Of a stretch of 5,962 nucleotides of DNA, positions 1 through 5,164 are shown one piece after another; position 1 is the first letter of the stretch; each line of letters begins with the position of its first letter. The translations under genes were made by a program, and so were the position numbers. The stretch is taken from the NCBI GenBank assembly GCA_947296775.1, contig CAMYRF010000069.1:1-5962 (forward strand). Reading direction: 5' to 3'. The notes below the pieces were generated by a model. That model had not been told where the DNA came from and did no database searches. It saw nothing but the letters and a program-made list of their open reading frames with translations. The DNA comes from an uncultured Mycoplasmatota bacterium (GTDB lineage Bacteria; Bacillota_I; Bacilli_A; RF39; UBA660).

Positions 1-262
1 ATATAAAACATTCACAAAGAATTTTTATTTTATCTAAAGGTTTTAATGAACCTTTTTTATTTCCTTTTAGATAAACTACTGAATTTTCAAATGATAGAAT
101 ACAATCTTTTGTTTCTTTTGGTAATGTAAGAATGTATGTATTTGGATTAAAATGGACTAATCCTTCTACTACACTTGGTACTTTTACTTCATAAATTAAT
201 TGTTCATTATTTTGATAAGCTTTTCTTTGATTTCTTTTTATGAATACTTGTTCATTTATCAT
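1..262 (-). CDS. Hypothetical protein, C-terminus cut off by window edge
   Basis: An open frame starts at ATG 262-260 and stays open to position 1 (87 residues visible, no stop). The protein begins MINEQVFIKRNQ. A strong Shine-Dalgarno, AAGGGGG at 276-270, lies 7 nt before the ATG and fixes the start. The visible part has no signal peptide or membrane segment and mixes Lys/Asn-rich stretches with short beta-like segments (YEVKVP at 24-29, YILTL at 43-47, VVYLKG at 62-67), so it is probably cytoplasmic. I do not recognise the family. It lies 42 nt downstream of the 137-residue gene, and two of its short motifs recur there in the same order. No promoter is evident in the gap, so it probably depends on readthrough past the hairpin between the two genes. 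The gene is real with fair certainty; its function is unknown. Confidence 0.72.
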   Translation of the reverse strand, partial: MINEQVFIKRNQRKAYQNNEQLIYEVKVPSVVEGLVHFNPNTYILTLPKETKDCILSFENSVVYLKGNKKGSLKPLDKIKILCECFI

Positions 263-280
263 GGTATTTCCCCCTTAAAT

Positions 281-311
281 AAAATAAGGTACATTTGATG
301 TGCCCTATTTT
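281..311 (-). terminator. Hairpin overlapping the stop codon of the 137-aa gene
   Basis: On the minus strand the arms AAAATAGGGCACA and TGTACCTTATTTT pair around a 5-nt loop. This gives 13 positions with one C-A mismatch and one G-U wobble. The TAG stop of the 137-residue gene lies inside the 5' arm. The 3' arm ends in a T-rich run continuing into ATTT, as in an intrinsic terminator. The next gene's Shine-Dalgarno begins about 5 nt later, so it may instead be a partial terminator or attenuator that sets downstream expression. Confidence 0.6.
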
Positions 312-718
312 TGTATCATATTTAATAGATTAATTTTAAACATATCTTTTTCTGAGTGTTCTTTTGACACCATTACGCCTTTATATGTAACTAATTCAGA
401 TTGATGTCCTTCACTTAGGATATCTTCTGGACTTAGTGTTAAAATTGTTATTGTTTTATTTGTTTCATTGACACGATAATGAAGTTTAGCATCTCCATGT
501 ACTTTAGAAAATAAAGCATCGGTTGGTAATTTTACTTCATAGTAATCGCCATTTTCATCTGTTTTTGTTTTATCACCAATGATTTTTCCGCCTTTTAATG
601 TTGGATAATATTCAAAATATAACTTTTTATACGCAAGCATGTTATATTTTTTTAAAGCACTTTCTAGCTTCTTGAAATTGTTTTCATCGTCGTATTCAAA
701 TATGTATTTTTCTTCCAT
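305..718 (-). CDS. Hypothetical 137-aa protein, probably cytoplasmic
   Basis: The gene runs from ATG 718-716 to TAG 307-305. Its start is supported by the Shine-Dalgarno AAGGTG at 731-726, 7 nt upstream, and by a well-formed promoter further up. The protein is charged, with no signal peptide, membrane helix or Cys. Residues 1-35 look helical and Lys/Glu-rich. The middle (about 35-100) alternates Tyr/Lys/Thr in a beta-like pattern, including YEVKLP at 60-65 and ITILTL at 90-95. I cannot assign a family or function. It is the first gene of its transcription unit, with the partial gene 1-262 following. Both carry a YEVK(L/V)P element followed by an ILTL strand, which hints at distant paralogy. 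It could be a small regulatory or binding protein, but nothing in the sequence decides this. Confidence 0.75.
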   Translation of the reverse strand: MEEKYIFEYDDENNFKKLESALKKYNMLAYKKLYFEYYPTLKGGKIIGDKTKTDENGDYYEVKLPTDALFSKVHGDAKLHYRVNETNKTITILTLSPEDILSEGHQSELVTYKGVMVSKEHSEKDMFKINLLNMIQK

Positions 719-754
719 GTGCTTTCACCTTCCGTCTATTTTCCTACTATATCA

Positions 755-783
755 ATAATATCATATGCAGTAATGTAAGTCAA
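755..783 (-). promoter_or_regulatory. Sigma-A-type promoter of the 137-aa gene
   Basis: A -35 box TTGACT (783-778) and a -10 box TATTAT (760-755) are separated by 17 bp. A TGA just before the -10 box gives an extended -10 element. Transcription would start near 748, leaving a leader of about 30 nt before the ATG at 718. The promoter lies just downstream of the terminator of the preceding unit, so this unit appears to be transcribed independently. Confidence 0.7.
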
Positions 784-813
784 ACATTTCTAGTAGTTTT
801 GAACGGTAGTTTA

Positions 814-841
814 CAAAAAAATACACCTTATTTGGTGTATT
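814..841 (-). terminator. Intrinsic terminator of the pilin-like unit
   Basis: The minus strand reads AATACACC, a 6-nt loop, then GGTGTATT, followed by a T run ending in G at 814. The 5' arm starts inside the stop codon (TAA 842-840) of the second reading frame of the split pilin-like gene. A terminator placed exactly there supports that frame being the true 3' end of the gene. Confidence 0.85.
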
Positions 842-1376
842 ATCTTGTTTGCCCGGTTTGAATATATCCTTTGTTTAATAATTCACTATTATCACATGTG
901 CTCCATTTATAATCAGTAGAATTACTTATATATTTACGATCACGATATTTATAGTAAGTAACGTTTTTATAAACTGGTGTTTGTTCATATTTTGGAACTG
1001 TTTTAAGACAGTATTTTGGGGATGTGTATCTTCCAGCGTTTGTATATTCGCTACCACACTCATATACTACAGAACCATTACTAAAGGTAAGTTTTTTTGG
1101 AGTATATTTTTGAGTAGTAGTTCCTGTTTGAACTGTTTTTGTACCAATTTGAACTTTTTCTGTTTTTGTTTGTACTTGTCTACTATTTGAACTATTTATT
1201 TGTTGTGTAGTCCAATTAGACCAATTTCCATAATTAGTCCAGTAACCACCAGTTGCTTTTGAATATTGACATTCAGTAGCCATATTAGTTACTTCACTAT
1301 TTGTTTCTTCAGCTTCATTTTCAGTTAATTTTTTTTTTTTCGCAAACGCCACTTGTACAGTAGTCATAGTTACCAA
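840..1376 (-). CDS. Downstream frame of a split pilin-like gene: secreted aromatic/Cys domain
   Basis: This open frame of 178 codons begins with a TTG at 1376 (first ATG at 1367) and ends at TAA 842-840, next to a terminator. It has no Shine-Dalgarno, signal peptide or membrane segment. Its first 56 nt overlap the upstream pilin-like frame. It is therefore best read as the C-terminal half of that gene, separated by one base in the A12 tract; real coding probably starts at the LTEN after the lysines (residue 17). From about residue 42 it carries YWTNYGNWSNWTT, then an SRQVQTKTE stretch, Thr/Lys/Gln/Val-rich imperfect repeats (68-90), and a tail with YYKYRDR (141-147) and YKWSTC (156-161). Four Cys (36, 107, 123, 161) and many Tyr/Thr/Asn fit an exported domain. 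The Trp pattern recalls thrombospondin-type-1-like and W-S-x-W modules of Firmicutes surface proteins, from memory only. Confidence 0.7.
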   Translation of the reverse strand: MVTMTTVQVAFAKKKKLTENEAEETNSEVTNMATECQYSKATGGYWTNYGNWSNWTTQQINSSNSRQVQTKTEKVQIGTKTVQTGTTTQKYTPKKLTFSNGSVVYECGSEYTNAGRYTSPKYCLKTVPKYEQTPVYKNVTYYKYRDRKYISNSTDYKWSTCDNSELLNKGYIQTGQTR

Positions 1377-1794
1377 AATAACTTACAACATACTCTTCTT
1401 TATTTTTACAAGTTAAGTTTACTTTTAATTTATAATCTTCTTTTTCTTTTGTAACTTCAATATATGATTTTTCTTTATCGCATGATTTTCCTTCATTATC
1501 AGTAATTTCTGTGATTAGATTTTTTTCTAACATTTCTTTTAATGTCATTTTTACTGTTTTATCATTTTGAGGTAAACGATTTCCAGTATAATAACCTAGT
1601 GCAGCTTGTTTCATTGTATTTATATTGTTTGTAAATATTTGGTTGTCTGAAACACCTATTTTTTTATCTATTTGGTTATTAATATACCCTTTTGTTGGAA
1701 ATAGCCAAATGATTAAAATTACTACTATTACAGCTACTAATAATTTTAAAATAATGTTTCCAAACACAAATCCTCTATTATTTTCTTCATACAT
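1321..1794 (-). CDS. Pilin-like membrane-anchored protein, N-terminal frame (157 aa before frameshift)
   Basis: The gene starts at ATG 1794-1792, with AGGGGG (1808-1803) 8 nt upstream and a strong promoter before it. This frame ends at TGA 1323-1321, just after the A12 tract. The protein has a short hydrophilic leader with NRGF at 6-9, a single hydrophobic helix (about 14-33), and a small extracytoplasmic domain. That domain has a helix (about 56-70) and a TLKEMLEKNLI segment (84-94), followed by strands with C105 and C129. The layout matches type IV pilin/pseudopilin heads. The would-be processing site RG/FVFGN, however, has Asn where pilins carry Glu at +5, so processing is doubtful; minor pseudopilins of the GspK type also lack that Glu. 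With 11 rather than 12 A residues, CEKKK would read on into LTEN and give a 317-residue protein ending at 840. I consider the joined form the real gene. Confidence 0.78.
   Translation of the reverse strand: MYEENNRGFVFGNIILKLLVAVIVVILIIWLFPTKGYINNQIDKKIGVSDNQIFTNNINTMKQAALGYYTGNRLPQNDKTVKMTLKEMLEKNLITEITDNEGKSCDKEKSYIEVTKEKEDYKLKVNLTCKNKEEYVVSYFGNYDYCTSGVCEKKKIN
1329..1340 (-). repeat. A12 homopolymer at the frame break
   Basis: Twelve consecutive T on the plus strand (A on the coding strand) sit between GCG and TTAACTG. With 12 A the pilin-like frame stops three codons later at TGA. With 11 A it reads CEKKKLTEN and continues for 162 codons. Long A runs are known sites of replication slippage, RNA-polymerase slippage and sequencing indels. 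Confidence 0.95.
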
Positions 1795-1821
1795 ATAATA
1801 TTCCCCCTATAAATGTCTAGT

Positions 1822-1850
1822 ATTCTAGCACATTTTATTTTGTTTGTCAA
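1822..1850 (-). promoter_or_regulatory. Near-consensus promoter of the pilin-like split gene
   Basis: A perfect -35 TTGACA (1850-1845), a 17-bp spacer ending TGC (extended -10), and a -10 TAGAAT (1827-1822) place the start of transcription near 1814, about 20 nt before the ATG. It sits right after the terminator of the 722/239-residue unit. This is the best-matching promoter in the window, which suggests strong, constitutive-type transcription of a gene that nonetheless carries a frame break. Confidence 0.85.
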
Positions 1851-1861
1851 TTTTTACAAAG

Positions 1862-1892
1862 AAAATAAAAAAGTCTTATTTTAAAGACTTTT
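1862..1892 (-). terminator. Intrinsic terminator after the 239-aa gene
   Basis: The minus strand forms a 9-bp stem AAAAGTCTT/AAGACTTTT around a 6-nt loop, followed by TTTTATTTT-like sequence. It lies 7 nt after the TAA stop at 1902-1900. It separates the large prepilin unit from the pilin-like unit whose promoter starts at 1850. Confidence 0.85.
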
Positions 1893-1899
1893 CAATAGT

Positions 1900-2619
1900 T
1901 TATTTTATTAATGCAGAATAATAGGAATCATCAGATTTTTGATAATATTCTACACATAGTTTACCAAGCGTGTTGTAATATAAAGTATAATCATTATTAT
2001 TTTCTATAACTTCATTAATAGTAAAATTTGTGTTATTGTTTTTGTTAAGTTCTTCTATGTTTGTTGAAATTGATGAAATTATTTGTTCATCGGTAATTCC
2101 CAATTCTTTTTTTAATTGTTGGCTGGTTATTTCTTTTTTTGTGTCGATGTTAAAAATATATGTTTCTATTGGTAAATGTTTTATTTCATCGGTGCATATA
2201 TTTCCAGTAATTCTTTTTACGGAAATGCTGATATATTTTTTCCCAGTGTATGTTATATATTCTGTATCTGTCATAATGCTGTGTGTATATTGATTTTTTA
2301 CATTTTCACAGCTAGCATCATTCATGTTAGATTTTTTTGATTGATTATAATAGTTTTTTGTATCTTGGTTAATCTTTTTTATTCTTTCTTGTAAACTAGC
2401 AATGTCACTATCATAACTAATGTCGGCATAGATATTTTCTTTTATATTAGGACAATTATCATTTGTACACATTTGAATTTTTTCAATATTTTCTAATGAA
2501 AACGGATCTATTTGCTTTTGATTTTCTTTTTTATTTGGCATAACAACAATGAATACAAGTGATATTATTAGAATAATCAATAGTATTAGTAATGCATATA
2601 TTATTTTTTTATTTTTCAT
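1900..2619 (-). CDS. Membrane-anchored extracytoplasmic protein, 239 aa, possibly DUF3298/RsiV-like
   Basis: I start it at ATG 2619-2617 (MKNKKIIYALL), with GGAGG at 2630-2626, 6 nt upstream. A longer frame from 2661 would overlap the preceding gene and put 14 odd residues before a normal basic N-terminus. Residues 1-5 are basic and 6-27 form one membrane helix, so this is a signal anchor with the bulk outside. The outer part is Asn/Lys/Tyr-rich, with C51, C56, C104, C142 and C222. The order of elements recalls the extracytoplasmic fold of DUF3298/DUF4163 proteins such as RsiV: a YTGKKYISISVK strand (124-135), an YIFNIDTKKEITSQQL segment (154-169), a KELGITDEQIISSIS helix (171-185), then NDYTLYYNTLGKLCVEY (209-225). 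The match is weak. It follows the 722-residue prepilin gene by 14 nt, so the two are cotranscribed and it may assist or stabilise that protein. Confidence 0.8.
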   Translation of the reverse strand: MKNKKIIYALLILLIILIISLVFIVVMPNKKENQKQIDPFSLENIEKIQMCTNDNCPNIKENIYADISYDSDIASLQERIKKINQDTKNYYNQSKKSNMNDASCENVKNQYTHSIMTDTEYITYTGKKYISISVKRITGNICTDEIKHLPIETYIFNIDTKKEITSQQLKKELGITDEQIISSISTNIEELNKNNNTNFTINEVIENNNDYTLYYNTLGKLCVEYYQKSDDSYYSALIK

Positions 2620-2633
2620 ATTCAACCTCCATT

Positions 2634-4802
2634 TTATCCTGGGCAAGTAGGATATACACAAAAGTTACTGCTATTTACATTTTTCATTAAACATGCGGAA
2701 TGTATATATCCATAGTAGTTGTCATTTCCTCCTGGATAATTACTATTACTTCCTGCCCATTTAAAACTATCGCCTGCTTTAATTCTTACATAATAGTATG
2801 AACCACTTTCACTTATAATATAAACTGTTGTTGGGGTGTATACTTGTTTACACTGTACACCATCTGATGAACAAGACTTGGTAGTAGAATGTAAATTAGT
2901 CATTGAGCTTGTATCTAAATGATCTGGAGCTGAAGAACGACAAGTTTGCATTTGTGGGCAGCCCTTATAGTTACTTTTACTACAACATTCATATGATCCT
3001 AAGTATTTTATAGTGGCGTTTCCTGCTTTATCAGTTACTTTTACATAAACATAAATTGTAGATGTGCAATCTTTAGGACCGCCATTTCTATCATCAATCC
3101 ATTTACTACTATTAACTGATGGTGCTTCTTTTTGAGTAACAAATGCATATTTATATGATCCGATTCCACTTAAATCATCACTGGCTTTGACGCCACTTAC
3201 GCTACCGACATCAACATTCCCTTTATCAGTTATTGTTGGTGGAGTTGAGTCTTTTTTGATTGAACCACTACTACATGTTTGAACATTTCCAACATTATCT
3301 GTTATTGTAGCGCTGTATGTTATTCCGTTTGAGTCTGGTACTACTATAGTTGCGCTTGTTGTCCCATTTCCACCATAAGTGTTTCCGATTGTATCTTTTA
3401 CTACAGAGCTTTTTACTTTTGAATGTGCATCACTGGTTGTAAGAATTACACTTAAGTTACTTGTTGTATACCATCCAGATGATGATGGACTTGCTGAAAG
3501 CTTTAGATTGCATGTTGGTTTAGTATTATCGAATTTAAATGCTCCACTTTTTGTAGCAACTGATTTATTGCCAATTAAATCTTCAATTCCTGATTTAATC
3601 CACAAATAATATGTTCCATTTAAATTACTAGCACTTACTTTTACTGTTGTTTGTTTTGCACCTTTTACATTGGTTGCTTTTACATATGATGAATAGCTTG
3701 GCTGTTGAGTATTACTGGTACTCCATGCATAGTATATGTTTTGATTTGCTTTTAAACCACTTTTTGGGTCGTTTAAAGTTACTGTTACATCAGCAGTTTT
3801 TGACCAGTCTTTACTATTTGGATTAAATGATACTGTTGGCGGATCATTATCTTCGACTTTAAAGGTGAATTTAGCTTTTTCATCAGCGGTAAGGTCGTTA
3901 TCGTCATAGCCTCTAATATTACCTACTCTATCTTTGATATAAATATACCATTGTCCAACATTTAAGTATTTTGTAATAGTTCCTGTTCCACCATAAGCCG
4001 GAAATCTAACATTTGTAAAGCATGAATCGTTTGGATCTGTTGGTTTTGTTGGTGAATGACTAAAACAATATCCTCCTACACCACTGTGTGCGTCTGTCAT
4101 TGTTAAATCTATTCTTTGTTGTGAATCATAATTCCATTCTTTTAATTCTACTTTTACTAATTTAGGTTTTTGAGTATCTATTTTTTCTACTTTGGTTGTT
4201 TTTTCAATTTCTGATTTACCTTTCATATTGGCTTTAATTTGACCATTTTGATTAAAGGTGATAGTTGCAGTTTTTCCACTTGTCACAGTTTGTTCTGCAT
4301 TATTATCTTTTTTATATGTGCATATAAAATCTGTTCCGCATTCTTCTGGATAGAATATAGTTACTGTTTTTTCTTTTGACCATTTATTATTTCCTGGTTT
4401 AATTAGAAATTCAATATCTTTTGAAGTATATGGTTTACATTCCCCGTCAGCAACGCTATATTTTCTTGTTCCTTCTTTAGAAATGATAACTTCAATTGTA
4501 AAATTGGTATCGTAGTTTCCTTCTTCTACTATTTTTTTTACTGGATCTACTAATTTACCTGCGTCTATTAAGTCTTGAAGACTAACACAATATATATTCC
4601 CTGGAACGCTTGGGTATTTATCTTCATCTAAATCTAAATACTCTCCTACTGCTTCAAAGATTATATTGTTTTGTGTTTGTTCAACATCATCTTCCCTATT
4701 TTTGACTCCATTTATTATTAGTGGGATTATAAGTAATAAAAGTAAGCCTATTATTACTATTACTCCTAGGAGTTCTGCTAGAGTGAACCCTTTTTTCTGC
4801 AT
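2634..4802 (-). CDS. Large prepilin-like surface protein with tandem Ig-like domains, 722 aa
   Basis: The start is ATG 4802-4800, with AGGTAGG (4815-4809) 6 nt upstream and a strong promoter. MQKKG/FTLAELL is a classic type IV prepilin leader: cleavage after Gly5, Phe at +1, Glu at +5, then a hydrophobic helix (about 11-31). Residues 40-122 form a pilin-like head (helix 46-57, SLQDLIDAGKLV at 74-85, C72 and C122). Then come Ig-like repeats. The first is at about 125-208. Four more start with D-x-P linkers near 209, 318, 425 and 518, and each carries a D-x-x-S-type turn (DAHSG 237, DPKSG 345, DAHSK 458, DDLSG 542) and a D-x-x-GN strand (291, 408, 502, 591). The tail (606-722) is Cys-rich; 655-706 with YYYVRI and GYIHSACL is SH3-like. 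All 18 Cys fall in the exported part. Ordinary pilins are far shorter, so this is probably a tip-type or cell-wall-spanning adhesin-like subunit. Confidence 0.9.
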   Translation of the reverse strand: MQKKGFTLAELLGVIVIIGLLLLLIIPLIINGVKNREDDVEQTQNNIIFEAVGEYLDLDEDKYPSVPGNIYCVSLQDLIDAGKLVDPVKKIVEEGNYDTNFTIEVIISKEGTRKYSVADGECKPYTSKDIEFLIKPGNNKWSKEKTVTIFYPEECGTDFICTYKKDNNAEQTVTSGKTATITFNQNGQIKANMKGKSEIEKTTKVEKIDTQKPKLVKVELKEWNYDSQQRIDLTMTDAHSGVGGYCFSHSPTKPTDPNDSCFTNVRFPAYGGTGTITKYLNVGQWYIYIKDRVGNIRGYDDNDLTADEKAKFTFKVEDNDPPTVSFNPNSKDWSKTADVTVTLNDPKSGLKANQNIYYAWSTSNTQQPSYSSYVKATNVKGAKQTTVKVSASNLNGTYYLWIKSGIEDLIGNKSVATKSGAFKFDNTKPTCNLKLSASPSSSGWYTTSNLSVILTTSDAHSKVKSSVVKDTIGNTYGGNGTTSATIVVPDSNGITYSATITDNVGNVQTCSSGSIKKDSTPPTITDKGNVDVGSVSGVKASDDLSGIGSYKYAFVTQKEAPSVNSSKWIDDRNGGPKDCTSTIYVYVKVTDKAGNATIKYLGSYECCSKSNYKGCPQMQTCRSSAPDHLDTSSMTNLHSTTKSCSSDGVQCKQVYTPTTVYIISESGSYYYVRIKAGDSFKWAGSNSNYPGGNDNYYGYIHSACLMKNVNSSNFCVYPTCPG

Positions 4803-4830
4803 ATGCCACCTACCTACTTTCTACTATATA

Positions 4831-4859
4831 ATTATATATTAATATTTATTTTTTTACAA
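4831..4859 (-). promoter_or_regulatory. Promoter of the prepilin/239-aa operon
   Basis: A -35 box TTGTAA (4859-4854) and a perfect -10 TATAAT (4836-4831) are exactly 17 bp apart. The start would be near 4824, giving a leader of about 20 nt that holds only the Shine-Dalgarno. The -35 box begins 2 nt after the T run of the upstream terminator. The intervening sequence is almost pure A/T, so the -10 register is less certain than the presence of a promoter. Confidence 0.75.
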
Positions 4860-4861
4860 GT

Positions 4862-4884
4862 AAAAAAGAGTTTTAAAACTCTTT
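4862..4884 (-). terminator. Intrinsic terminator of the kinase-Smr unit
   Basis: A perfect palindrome AGAGTTTTAAAACTCT (4867-4882), flanked by A and T runs, directly follows the Smr stop codon (TAA 4885-4883). On the minus strand it ends in six T. The symmetry means it could also stop transcription from the other side, but no plus-strand gene is present. Confidence 0.85.
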
Positions 4885-5164
4885 ATTTGGTTTTTAGTTG
4901 AACTACTGTGCATCCTTCATTAAAGTAATGTGTTTTAAATTCTATTACTAGTGGATGTTTTTGTAATGTATTTTTTGTTGTTTCTCTTAGTATTCCAGTT
5001 CCTCTTCCATGAACTATTGTTATTAGTTCTTTTTTCATTTTGTAGTTATCTTCTATAAAATCATTTATGGCTACTCTAGCAGTTTCTCTATCATATCCAT
5101 GTAAATCTAGTTTGGGATAACTGTCTAGAAAAATCATCTCATTTAATTTCGTCATATACATCAT
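4883..5164 (-). CDS. Stand-alone small Smr-domain protein
   Basis: The 93-residue protein carries the two signatures of the Smr domain: LDLHGYDRETAR at 19-30 and HGRGTGILRE at 52-61. The domain is best known as the C-terminal nuclease/nucleic-acid-binding module of MutS2 and as small single-domain proteins in bacteria. Some Smr proteins act as endonucleases or in ribosome rescue; which applies here cannot be told. It has no membrane segment, so it is cytoplasmic. The frame overlaps the end of the kinase gene by 26 nt. Start candidates are ATG at 5164, 5161, 5155 and 5137. I keep 5164 because a modest AGAAG lies about 6 nt before it and the others have none; all leave the domain intact. Tight overlap implies translational coupling with the kinase. 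A terminator follows the stop. Confidence 0.88.
   Translation of the reverse strand: MMYMTKLNEMIFLDSYPKLDLHGYDRETARVAINDFIEDNYKMKKELITIVHGRGTGILRETTKNTLQKHPLVIEFKTHYFNEGCTVVQLKTK

Noticed and set aside
981..1190. Plus-strand open frame of 69 codons
   Set aside because: It is antisense to the downstream half of the split pilin-like gene and has a Phe/Cys/Ser-rich composition typical of reverse-complemented A-rich coding DNA. I saw no clear ribosome site.
1063..1200. Short direct repeats encoding Thr/Lys/Gln/Val-rich sequence
   Set aside because: They are imperfect and explained by a repetitive beta-rich protein segment; there is no regular spacer structure, so this is not a CRISPR array or mobile-element end.
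1321..1376. TGA read as Trp (Mycoplasma-type code) to explain the frame break
   Set aside because: Reading through TGA 1323-1321 meets two more TGA and then TAG within a few codons and gives no sensible protein. Trp is encoded by TGG in the genes checked, and the kinase ends naturally at TGA.
840..1376. Downstream frame as an independently translated gene
   Set aside because: Its start would be a TTG or an ATG inside the upstream coding sequence with no Shine-Dalgarno, and the product would be an exported-type domain with no export signal.
2030..2293. Plus-strand open frame of 87 codons with hydrophobic stretches
   Set aside because: It is antisense to the 239-residue gene. The hydrophobicity comes from the complement of Lys/Asn codons, and no promoter or Shine-Dalgarno was found.
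2620..2661. N-terminal extension of the 239-residue protein to 253 residues
   Set aside because: It would overlap the preceding gene and has no ribosome site, whereas ATG 2619 has GGAGG at 6 nt and gives a normal Lys-rich signal anchor.
3379..3609. Plus-strand open frame of 76 codons
   Set aside because: It is antisense to the Ig-like region of the large prepilin and shows no start signals or recognisable domain.
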